From Deltaproteobacteria bacterium (GTDB lineage: Bacteria > Desulfobacterota > Dissulfuribacteria > Dissulfuribacterales > S140-46): a stretch of 17,260 bases of DNA. Positions 8,465 to 15,375 of this stretch are shown piece by piece. The DNA lies in the NCBI GenBank assembly GCA_015491585.1, contig WFVQ01000027.1:1-17260 (forward strand), given 5' to 3'. The notes beneath the pieces are model-generated. The model did not search any database. It worked only from the letters and a program-made list of their open reading frames with translations, and was not told the origin of the DNA. The stretch's first letter is position 1, and every line of letters begins with the position of its first letter. Position numbers and translations under genes: made by a program.

Positions 8465-9481
8465 TCAGAACAAATCGCTGTCCCCCCATGTATAATAGAG
8501 GGAGTCACCGAAGGTGTTGGGATCGATGGCTTCGCCGAACCTTATAACCACCATCTTTAAACCGTTTTCCTCGGGTTCCGCAGTAAACCCAAAAGACCTC
8601 AAAAAGTCCACCCACCACGACGGCCTCTCTCCGAACCATCCTACGATGGAGCGTACATGCTCCCCACCCATGGCCAGCCCGTGCACCACCGCCCTCAGAC
8701 TCCAACAGGCCGCCTCTGGCCCCTCGAACAATGCATCTCCCAACAGCAACGAATCCCCCTGCCGCTTGAATACCCAAAACCCTGCACAACGTCCCCTGGC
8801 CCTGAGAAGGAAAGAGAGGTAGTCCTGGTCGGGGCAATCGCAGTAACGCCAGTTGAGATAACAGGCCCTCCTGGCCACGAGGTTTCCATATCTGTGGGCC
8901 ACGCGCTGGAAAAACTGGTCGATCTCTTCTGGAAACCGTGATACGCGCTCTATCCTGTACCCCTTTAGCCAAGCCGTCAACCTGGATGGAGGCAGTGGAT
9001 CGCCCACCTCAGCGTGCCATGACATCACAGTAGCGACAGGTTCATATCTCAAAAAAATCCTGCCGTACTTGTGGATCTTGCCTGTGTTGAAACCATAGAA
9101 AAAGGGGATCTGCCCCTGGCAAAAGTGGCGATAAAAATGGTCGGCCGTCCGGGCCAGCACACTGGTCCGCCTCCTTCCAACATGCCTGAATCGCGGATTG
9201 GTCATGGTGTCTCCCACTTGATATACCACCTCCTCCCGCCCATCGAAGAGAAAGGGGACCGGATATCCAGCATAATGGCCCGCGAGCTCACCATCTATCC
9301 AGGATGTGGAAATACGCTCCCTCCCCCAAGGATTCTCCTGAAATTTCCATCTCCAGTGTTCCAGAGAACGATGGACCCTGAACACCTCCTGAAACAGCCG
9401 CAAAATAGGACCTTCATCTCCAGGCTCATAGCTGCGCACAGTCATCGGGACGTCGAGGTGCCAACCGCCTTTCTCAACCAT
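8465..9481 (-). CDS. GNAT-family N-acyltransferase
   Basis: A 338-residue protein related to GNAT acetyltransferases, which transfer an acyl group from CoA, usually to an amine. From this start, the N-terminal fold begins at MTVRSYEPGDEGPILRLFQE (residues 13-32) and includes the recurring HWRWKFQENPWG motif (42-53). The acyl-CoA strand and loop are VVYQVGDTMTNPRFRHVGRR (85-104), with R-H-V-G-R-R as the pyrophosphate-binding turn. A second region from about residue 165 contains NWRYCDCPDQDYLSFLLRAR, so the protein may be a double-GNAT type. The frame extends upstream to 9565, but the ATG at 9479-9481 is preferred: GGAG sits 7 bases before it and it gives only an 8-base overlap with the preceding glycosyltransferase. 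It sits directly before the gene carrying the PIG-L deacetylase, suggesting (inference) that the pair replaces the N-acetyl group of an amino sugar with another acyl group. The donor and substrate are unknown. Confidence 0.8.
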   Translation of the reverse strand: MVEKGGWHLDVPMTVRSYEPGDEGPILRLFQEVFRVHRSLEHWRWKFQENPWGRERISTSWIDGELAGHYAGYPVPFLFDGREEVVYQVGDTMTNPRFRHVGRRRTSVLARTADHFYRHFCQGQIPFFYGFNTGKIHKYGRIFLRYEPVATVMSWHAEVGDPLPPSRLTAWLKGYRIERVSRFPEEIDQFFQRVAHRYGNLVARRACYLNWRYCDCPDQDYLSFLLRARGRCAGFWVFKRQGDSLLLGDALFEGPEAACWSLRAVVHGLAMGGEHVRSIVGWFGERPSWWVDFLRSFGFTAEPEENGLKMVVIRFGEAIDPNTFGDSLYYTWGDSDLF

Positions 9482-10592
9482 TGCGAATCTCCATCCTGAG
9501 AATCCTTCTTGGCGCCCAGAAGCTGTCCGGATCAGAAATCCTAAAGTAGTATACTCCTGGCACAAAACAGGGGATAACAGATTCAGGCCATATCACCCTC
9601 TCTCCCCTGCCGAAATGACCTATCATAGGGACCATAGCAGGCGACGGCGTGACTTCAAGCAGCCATCCATCCCTCAGCCCTGATTCCACATGTAGTTCCG
9701 GCGGCCTATGCGCCGCTTCCAGCTCCACCACCTCGATGTGGTCGCGCGCGGCTAAGAGCTTCCATAACGGCCGAAGCCTCCCCAGCCAGTTGCTCTTGGA
9801 GAAATGTTTTTGGATGAAGAGCCTGTGGGAGGCCGCCATGAACTCCTCTTTCGAGAGGCGGTGCGCCCGGGTCGATCCGCTCTGGTTGTAGTGGTGAACT
9901 ACCCGTGCTTCTCTGCAAATGGCCAATTTCCACCCCTTCTTGCGCAGCCTTAAGAAGAGATCTGTATCCTCGAAATACATGAAAAAACGCGGATCAAAAA
10001 GGCCTCCGGCCTCCTCAACTGCCTCACGGCGCAGCAAGACATGACCACCGCACAAGTCCGGCTGAAAGGTCAGTGCCGTGCTGGAACGCCAGTAGCTGAG
10101 TATATATCGGCGCCAGAATAGGGAGTCCAGATATACCGGCAGGGAAAACGGCCTATCTCTGGGAAGGCATAGCTCCCTAAAGGCTAACGGCGGGATGTTA
10201 GGGGGCATCAGGAACATGCACTCGTCGTCCCAAAATGCCATAGGGCCCACAGCTCCCAACTCCTGCTCTTCTTCCATGACGTCGAGAAGAGTGGATAGGG
10301 CCCGCGGGGCCAGCGCGGCATCTGGATTCAACAGCAGTAGATAAGGAGCCTCATCTCGGACAAAGACCTGATTGCACGCTGCGCCGAACCCAACATTCCG
10401 TCCATTTATTATCAACTCCACATCAGAGGGGAGAAGGGTGGCGATACGTGTAGCCTCTTCCTGATTACAACTGTTATCTACTACCCATATACGGCACCTT
10501 ACGCCCTGACGTTCCTCCTTGAGAGATTCTACGGCCCGGCAGGTGAGTCCTGAAGAAAAAAAATTGACTATTACTGCGGATATCAGGCTCAT
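9474..10592 (-). CDS. GT2-family glycosyltransferase with an uncharacterised C-terminal extension
   Basis: This 372-residue protein starts with a rhamnosyltransferase-like GT2 domain (about 1-275). It has ISAVIVNFFSSG (4-15), VVDNSCNQEE (37-46), RNVGFGAACNQ (65-75, the typical N-x-G-F-G-x-x-x-N loop), the metal site LLLNPDAAL (NPDA 89-92), and the acceptor motif RFFMYFEDTDLFLRLR (202-217, E-D at 208-209). HHYNQSGS (233-240) is also typical of the family. About 90 residues beyond the usual GT2 end (roughly 285-372) are predicted to be mostly beta strands (VVELEAAHRPPEL, WLLEVTPSPAMVPMIGHFG, GVYYFRI). This extension matches no domain I can name; it might bind the acceptor glycan. The start overlaps the methyltransferase stop by four bases (ATGA), with AAGGAG about 12 bases upstream. 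The 3' end overlaps the GNAT start by 8 bases. Confidence 0.9.
   Translation of the reverse strand: MSLISAVIVNFFSSGLTCRAVESLKEERQGVRCRIWVVDNSCNQEEATRIATLLPSDVELIINGRNVGFGAACNQVFVRDEAPYLLLLNPDAALAPRALSTLLDVMEEEQELGAVGPMAFWDDECMFLMPPNIPPLAFRELCLPRDRPFSLPVYLDSLFWRRYILSYWRSSTALTFQPDLCGGHVLLRREAVEEAGGLFDPRFFMYFEDTDLFLRLRKKGWKLAICREARVVHHYNQSGSTRAHRLSKEEFMAASHRLFIQKHFSKSNWLGRLRPLWKLLAARDHIEVVELEAAHRPPELHVESGLRDGWLLEVTPSPAMVPMIGHFGRGERVIWPESVIPCFVPGVYYFRISDPDSFWAPRRILRMEIRNG
9489..9492 (-). promoter_or_regulatory. Shine-Dalgarno site deciding the GNAT start
   Basis: The minus strand reads GGAG with a 7-base spacer to the ATG at 9481-9479. The longer in-frame start at 9565 lies 92 bases inside the preceding gene. 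The site therefore supports the shorter 338-residue product. It lies within the last codons of the upstream glycosyltransferase. Confidence 0.5.
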
Positions 10593-11851
10593 TGGCCGCC
10601 TGAGCTCCTTGCCACCACTATATATCCTATCCGCTCCAGTTCCCTCTCGTCAGCGACAAGGCCCGATGCCCGCAATTGCTGCACCCTCTCGGCCATGTAA
10701 GGAGAGAGTGGACCTGCTAAGGGTTCCGCACGAACCACCTTCCACCCTGCCATCGCCAGCATCTCATCGATGGTTGTCATGGTAAAAAAACGGAGATGTC
10801 CATAACAGAGGGGGCCGGCGGGCACATAGTCCCACCTTCCGGATAGCAGTTCGCACACCACCTCACCGTGGAGCAGATTGGGGATAGAGAGGAATAGATA
10901 GCCCCCAGGAGAAACAACCGTCTTCAGATCGTTGAGCAGCCCAACCGGATTGCCCACGTGCTCCAATAGATCATTGCAGCATATGAGGTCGAAATCTCCT
11001 CCCAGACTCGACAGATCCACTTGGCAGATATCCCCCTGGACCACTACATCCAGCCGCTTGGAGGCCAGGGCGGCGGCCTGCTCATCCAGTTCCACACCCA
11101 CCACCAATGCCCCTAAGCGACTCCGCAGGAGCTCTCCGAACGCACCCGTTCCGCATCCTATATCCAGCACCCTTTTCGGCTCTCCTGGGATCAAATCCAG
11201 GAGTTCTCTCCTTGAATGAGAGTAATAGTCGTCAAAAGGATGAATCACCCATCTGCTGGACCAGGAGACCATATCCTCAGGAAGCACGAACGGCAGCTCC
11301 CAGACAGGAACGTCTCTCCACTCATTCGAGCCCATGAGCCCTGGCCCAAGAAACAGACCAAAGACCCTGTTTCGCGACGGTTCTGCCATGCCCTGCTCTG
11401 CCATCTCCTCGGCGAAACGCATGAACCCCCCAAGAGTATAGTAGGGGAAATGACTGGAATCTCCCAACGAATACGCCGAACGGACGTCACAAGCCACGAT
11501 GCACTCACCGGCCCCATCTCCAACCGACGCTTTCAACACCTTGTCCAGCCCCACGGGAAAGAGCACCGAAGGCCCTTTGAACAGAACCGCTCCTGCATCT
11601 ACGCCTACACCCTCCAGTATCGAGGATAGAGCACCCACTGTGACCGCTTCTGGGTCACCATGCAGGCATAAAAGCTCCATTTTCTCTCCGCCATCGCGAC
11701 ATCCGGCAACAGCTCGGCGGAACCATTGCCATGAATAATATGCCTCAAGGGAAAGCGACTCCTCTGAGTCCAGCCAGGTGATCACAGGGAGCACACCCTG
11801 CTCTCCGGCTCCACGCCTGCCGAAGAATCTGCCTATAAATCCCAACGCCAT
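10589..11851 (-). CDS. Class I SAM-dependent methyltransferase with a novel N-terminal domain (paralogue 1)
   Basis: A 420-residue protein. The C-terminal half (about 205-415) is a Rossmann-fold methyltransferase of the Methyltransf_11/23 type: motif I RVLDIGCGTGAFG (227-239), the acidic residue after strand 2 in GVELDE (252-257), DLICCNDLLEHVGNP (288-302) and GGYLFLSIPN (316-325). It would methylate a sugar or other small hydroxyl group using S-adenosylmethionine. The first 200 residues are not a standard methyltransferase part. They resemble the N-terminus of the next protein upstream (PYYTLGGFMRFAEEM here against PYHNFDNLEELAGIF there) and join the catalytic domain through a shared IHPFDDYYSHSRRELLDLIP-type linker (203-222). 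The start overlaps the upstream stop by one base (TGATG), with AGGAAGG at a 7-base spacing. Confidence 0.88.
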   Translation of the reverse strand: MALGFIGRFFGRRGAGEQGVLPVITWLDSEESLSLEAYYSWQWFRRAVAGCRDGGEKMELLCLHGDPEAVTVGALSSILEGVGVDAGAVLFKGPSVLFPVGLDKVLKASVGDGAGECIVACDVRSAYSLGDSSHFPYYTLGGFMRFAEEMAEQGMAEPSRNRVFGLFLGPGLMGSNEWRDVPVWELPFVLPEDMVSWSSRWVIHPFDDYYSHSRRELLDLIPGEPKRVLDIGCGTGAFGELLRSRLGALVVGVELDEQAAALASKRLDVVVQGDICQVDLSSLGGDFDLICCNDLLEHVGNPVGLLNDLKTVVSPGGYLFLSIPNLLHGEVVCELLSGRWDYVPAGPLCYGHLRFFTMTTIDEMLAMAGWKVVRAEPLAGPLSPYMAERVQQLRASGLVADERELERIGYIVVARSSGGQ

Positions 11852-13056
11852 CAGGCGACCTTCCTGGCCACAAAACGGAGTTCTGCGGTGCGGAGCGAGA
11901 CCCCATCACCTATACCAAGGCGTTCGGCGGCTGCTATGACCATCTCTCCCGAAGGAAGAGGAGGAGGCATGTCCCTCTCGATCCTGTCGAGACGGAGGCC
12001 TGCATCACCAAGAAGCCGCTCAAGCGATCTCTCGGTGAACCACCTGATGTGTGTGACACAGGTAAGGCCCACGGGGATGTACTCGAATTCACCCTGGAGA
12101 AGAGAAGCCACTATGGACCAGTGTCCTGCATTGGGCACACTCCCGATCAAGACCCCGCCGTCTGACAATGCCCCTGCCACCTTCTCCAGTACGGCGCCAG
12201 GATTGGACAAATGCTCCAGCACGTCCCCCATTATAGCGGCGTCGATACCATCCGGGAGATCTACGCAGGAGACATCACCGACCAGAACACGGTCGTAGAT
12301 CTCCGCCGCAGACTCCGCCATACTGCGGTTCATCTCTACTCCAACCAGCGTGCACCCTGGTCCCAGGCGATCCCTAAGCGCCTTGCCAGTCGCGCCCCTG
12401 GCGCATCCTATGTCCAAGACCAACCGGGACTCCAGGGGCACCAACTCCACCAGGTCGTGTCTCACTGAACCGTAGTAATCCCCAAACCTGTGAATCAATG
12501 CTCCCTGAGCCACCACGCACCTGGGGGAAAGGGAACGCAACTCCTCCGCCAGCCGGCTGAATGGAGCAGCAGGGTCCATATCTGCCATAAAGGAAACCGG
12601 CATCAAAACCACTCCAAAATCGGTCTCTTCCGCAGCCACTTCCTGGCAGCGGCCACCCCTGGCAGACGCGAAGATCCCGGCGAGCTCCTCCAGATTGTCG
12701 AAATTGTGGTAAGGCGCGGGGATGTCGGCCACTTGGACGGCGCAAGGCCCCTCGTTGACTACAGGGACAGAGACAGCGCCAGGATTGGCCTTGCACGTAG
12801 AGAGGAGCACCTCGGCGGCCCGCCGCGGCACCACGATCTCTTTATCCGTAACCACCAATAGCCATTCAGCGCCCCGGCACATCTCCAGCATGTCACCGGC
12901 CGTTACCTCCTGCCCTGCATCCACCACCACTCCTATCCAGTCATGCAGATTCCTCAAGGTCCTTCTGATACAGAAATCAATGGAGAAATCCACCTCCTCA
13001 ACGCCGGCACATCCTGCGCGCAACATCAACACCGCCAGCTTTCTCTTTTCAGCCAT
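11851..13056 (-). CDS. Class I SAM-dependent methyltransferase with a novel N-terminal domain (paralogue 2)
   Basis: A 401-residue protein paralogous to the next gene downstream. The methyltransferase domain (about 190-400) has motif I LVLDIGCARGATG (212-224), GVEMNR (239-244), AAIMGDVLEHLSNP (273-286) and GVLIGSVPNAGHW (301-313). Motif I ends in CARG rather than CGTG, a common variant that should still bind the cofactor. Residues 1-190 carry the shared domain, with hydrophobic strands (IGVVVDAGQ 41-49, EWLLVVTDKEIVVPRRA 64-80, FGVVLMPVSFMADM 147-160) spaced like a GT2 fold but lacking the D-x-D metal site. I infer a degenerate glycosyltransferase-like module, which is unproven. The ATG overlaps the GT4 stop by 8 bases and has a good AAGGGGG ribosome binding site. 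The linker RFGDYYGSVRHDLVELVP (190-207) matches its paralogue. Confidence 0.88.
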   Translation of the reverse strand: MAEKRKLAVLMLRAGCAGVEEVDFSIDFCIRRTLRNLHDWIGVVVDAGQEVTAGDMLEMCRGAEWLLVVTDKEIVVPRRAAEVLLSTCKANPGAVSVPVVNEGPCAVQVADIPAPYHNFDNLEELAGIFASARGGRCQEVAAEETDFGVVLMPVSFMADMDPAAPFSRLAEELRSLSPRCVVAQGALIHRFGDYYGSVRHDLVELVPLESRLVLDIGCARGATGKALRDRLGPGCTLVGVEMNRSMAESAAEIYDRVLVGDVSCVDLPDGIDAAIMGDVLEHLSNPGAVLEKVAGALSDGGVLIGSVPNAGHWSIVASLLQGEFEYIPVGLTCVTHIRWFTERSLERLLGDAGLRLDRIERDMPPPLPSGEMVIAAAERLGIGDGVSLRTAELRFVARKVA

Positions 13057-14107
13057 TTAGCCCCCTTCTGCCAACGATCCTCCGCACAACACCCTCCATC
13101 TTCAGACTCCACTCTATCCTCCGGGCCACGGCCTCGAAACGAAACCGCTGCGCCACCCGCAGCCCCTTCTTGGCCAGTTTCGCCCTGATTCCCGCCTCGG
13201 GCAGAAGCTTGGACACCGCAAGGGCCATGCAATAGACATCTTCTGGATCCACAAAAATAGCATAGTCTCTCTTCCAGTAGAACGACATGTGACTGGGTAT
13301 CGCAGAGAGAATCACGGGCACCCCGCATGCCATAGCCTCCACGGCAGGAAGGCCGAAGCCCTCGCCTGCCATGTTGGGACACAACATCACCCCCCCCTCC
13401 CGCAGGACCTCTGCGACCTCATGGGGAGCGAGGGCGACATGATAACGGTCTATGGGCCCGTAAAGTTCCTCCTCCTCCGCGCGGGTGTCCGAAGTGGTGA
13501 TCCTGACCAGTTGAAAGCTGGCCCCCATTCGTTCCTTGGCAAGACGGAGGGCTATGAGGGCACGCTCGACATTCTTCACGGAGGCCGGATACGTACCCAT
13601 CAAAAAGACCCTCTGCACAGTATGGGATTCCGCCATCCCACTCTCTGCAGGATGGAAGTATCGATGTTCTATCCCCTGGCCAGCCACGTAGTATCTGCCA
13701 CCGAACATGCGTCTAAGACGGCGTTTCAACTCCCTGGAGACAACAAGCCGCGGAAGCGGCAGCCGGTACACAGACTCTATTTCATGGATATATGGTTCGG
13801 CCTCCGGCCATCCGCCCTCGTAACCCTGGCTAAGATGGAACATCCGAGCACCCACCGAAGAAAGGCTGAACATATCGCGCAGATGGAGATAATAGGTGCC
13901 TATGAACCAATCCACCCCTTCCATATGAGGAAGATCCGAGACCAGCCCCTTGACAAAAGCCAATTCCCCTTCAAACCAGGCCGGCCTCTCCTCTGGGGAT
14001 ACTACCAAAACATCGTGTCCTCTGCGGGCTAGGGCCTCTGCCTGCCTGAAGATGACCTTCGTCCCCCCAAAGAGGGCAGTGGACTCTACGAAATAGACTA
14101 TCTTCAC
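13049..14107 (-). CDS. GT4-family glycosyltransferase
   Basis: A 352-residue GT-B-fold retaining glycosyltransferase (group 1). It begins directly with the first strand (MKIVYFVESTALFGGTKVIF, where GG is the donor-side glycine loop) and HDVLVVS (31-37). The C-terminal half has FLMGTYPASVKN (168-179; K178 would contact the donor phosphates), HEVAEVLREGGVMLCPNMAGE (229-249), and the E-x7-E pair E249/E257 in EGFGLPAVE followed by AMACGVPVI. This is typical of capsule and O-antigen GT4 enzymes. The start codon is GTG at 14107-14105, nine bases after the ATPase stop, with no strong ribosome binding site; the N-terminal strand makes any later start unlikely. It overlaps the next gene's start by 8 bases. 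The sugar transferred is not readable. Confidence 0.92.
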   Translation of the reverse strand: MKIVYFVESTALFGGTKVIFRQAEALARRGHDVLVVSPEERPAWFEGELAFVKGLVSDLPHMEGVDWFIGTYYLHLRDMFSLSSVGARMFHLSQGYEGGWPEAEPYIHEIESVYRLPLPRLVVSRELKRRLRRMFGGRYYVAGQGIEHRYFHPAESGMAESHTVQRVFLMGTYPASVKNVERALIALRLAKERMGASFQLVRITTSDTRAEEEELYGPIDRYHVALAPHEVAEVLREGGVMLCPNMAGEGFGLPAVEAMACGVPVILSAIPSHMSFYWKRDYAIFVDPEDVYCMALAVSKLLPEAGIRAKLAKKGLRVAQRFRFEAVARRIEWSLKMEGVVRRIVGRRGLNG

Positions 14108-14116
14108 CGTCCGGCG

Positions 14117-15307
14117 CTAAAGCCGCCTCCAGCGGCACTCCAGGGCCAGGAGTCCCATCTCCTGATTCCACTGGCGAGGAGGAACTATTTTGAATGCCTC
14201 TGATTCACGTTTGTCGTACACATGCAACCCGCTCTCATCCACTACGAATACCACCACATAGAACGTACCGTGCAGAAAAGGAATGGATGGATAGTAGAGC
14301 TCCACCACTCCTTTGCCTGGACCTCGCATGGGCTCTCCGCCCTCATGGGTCGCCTGACTGGCTCCATGACATACCAGATCGTCATTCCTCCTTATGCCCG
14401 CCACGATCCAGTAGGGATCAGAGGTGTGACTATGGACTGATATCTTGACTGACAGCGGTGCCCCCGTGTCTATGGACACCTCCCGATCCACACCGTTGAG
14501 CTCAATGGATTCCACGTATATGACAGGAGATTCTGTTTCCGCTGCCCGCACCGTCTCTGCCTCTTCTGTCGCGGGCCCAGCGGTCTTCTCCCGGACATAG
14601 TCCTCATAGGCGGCTGTGACCTCAACGGCCTCTCCCACCATCCTCACCCTTCCTTTATGCAGCCACATGGCCCTGTCACAAAGCTGATTCACCATGTACA
14701 TGCTATGGCTGCAAAAAAGCATGGTCTTGCCTTCATCTCTGAACCTCAACATCCTCTCTATACACTTCTTCTGGAAGGCCTGATCTCCTACACTGAGCGC
14801 CTCATCTATTATAAGGATGTCGGGATCTATGCATGTCGCTATGCTGAATGCCAGGCGCACGTGCATGCCAGATGAATAGGTCTTGACCGGTCTGTCGATG
14901 TATTCATCCAGTTCTGAAAACGATATGATCTCGCTCTCTCTGGCCGCTATCTCGTCCCTGGTCATTCCCAGCAGAGAGGCATTCAGATAGATGTTCTGCC
15001 TTCCCGTGAACTCAGGATGGAATCCGGCGCCCAGCTCGAGGAGCGCTGCCACACGACCATTAACCTCTATCTCCCCCATTGTAGGCGCCAGGGTGCCGGC
15101 GACTATTTTGAGGAATGTGCTCTTACCTGCCCCATTGTCCCCTATGATGCCGAAGCCTTCGCCTCTCTCTACCAGCAGATCCACACCAGAGAGGACATCC
15201 ACCCTGTCATGGCAGTCCCTCCTGAAGAAGAGTTCCTTCAAACGATGGGAGGGATGGCGGTACAGCCGATAGGTCTTGGAGAGCCCGCGGGTCCGGATAG
15301 CAGACAC
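14117..15307 (-). CDS. wzt: ABC polysaccharide export ATPase with Wzt-type C-terminal domain
   Basis: A 396-residue ATPase that should drive export with the Wzm-like permease. The N-terminal ABC domain has Walker A GDNGAGKST (56-64), a Q-loop-region GAGFHPEFTGRQNIYLN (94-110), signature YSSGM (144-148), Walker B ILIIDEAL (164-171) and the H-loop histidine in FCSHSMY (H200). Residues about 260-390 form a beta-rich extension like the Wzt C-terminal carbohydrate-binding domain, which in E. coli O9a and O8 reads the modified non-reducing end of the O-antigen. The frame is open to an ATG at 15400, but the start chosen is GTG at 15305-15307. It is preceded by GAAGGGGGG at a 6-base spacing, removes a 25-base overlap with the exported-protein gene, and gives the family's expected beginning (M/V)SAIRTRGLSKTYRLY. 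Confidence 0.92.
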   Translation of the reverse strand: MSAIRTRGLSKTYRLYRHPSHRLKELFFRRDCHDRVDVLSGVDLLVERGEGFGIIGDNGAGKSTFLKIVAGTLAPTMGEIEVNGRVAALLELGAGFHPEFTGRQNIYLNASLLGMTRDEIAARESEIISFSELDEYIDRPVKTYSSGMHVRLAFSIATCIDPDILIIDEALSVGDQAFQKKCIERMLRFRDEGKTMLFCSHSMYMVNQLCDRAMWLHKGRVRMVGEAVEVTAAYEDYVREKTAGPATEEAETVRAAETESPVIYVESIELNGVDREVSIDTGAPLSVKISVHSHTSDPYWIVAGIRRNDDLVCHGASQATHEGGEPMRGPGKGVVELYYPSIPFLHGTFYVVVFVVDESGLHVYDKRESEAFKIVPPRQWNQEMGLLALECRWRRL

Positions 15308-15313
15308 AGAACG

Positions 15314-15322
15314 CCCCCCTTC
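15314..15322 (-). promoter_or_regulatory. Shine-Dalgarno site deciding the Wzt start
   Basis: The minus strand reads GAAGGGGGG with a 6-base spacer to the GTG at 15307. It supports a GTG start over the in-frame ATG at 15400, which has no such site and would overlap the upstream gene. Confidence 0.6.
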
Positions 15323-15353
15323 AAGAAAAGCGGGACGGCTGGCGCGCCTGTCC
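15322..15353 (-). terminator. Weak terminator or attenuator-like hairpin between exported-protein gene and wzt
   Basis: On the minus strand, GGAC and GGC pair with GCC and GTCC (15333-15353) around a small loop, giving about 7 base pairs with one bulged base. A CGCTTTTCTT tract follows. It lies after the stop of the cysteine-rich protein and just before the ATPase ribosome binding site. If functional it would reduce, rather than abolish, read-through, because no separate promoter for wzt is visible in the 68-base gap. Stem and T-run are both short, so confidence is low. Confidence 0.3.
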
Positions 15354-15375
15354 ACGGGGCCATCCCCTCCATAAC

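Noticed and set aside
8446..8508. GTG start for the giant protein 21 codons upstream
   Set aside because: It overlaps the GNAT gene by 44 bases and has no ribosome binding site. The ATG at 8445 begins closer to the PIG-L domain. The longer form cannot be excluded.
13289..14032. Long plus-strand open frame of 247 codons opposite the GT4 gene
   Set aside because: It is antisense to a clear GT4 with intact motifs, has low-complexity composition with no domain, and no ribosome binding site. It is a shadow of the minus-strand codon pattern.
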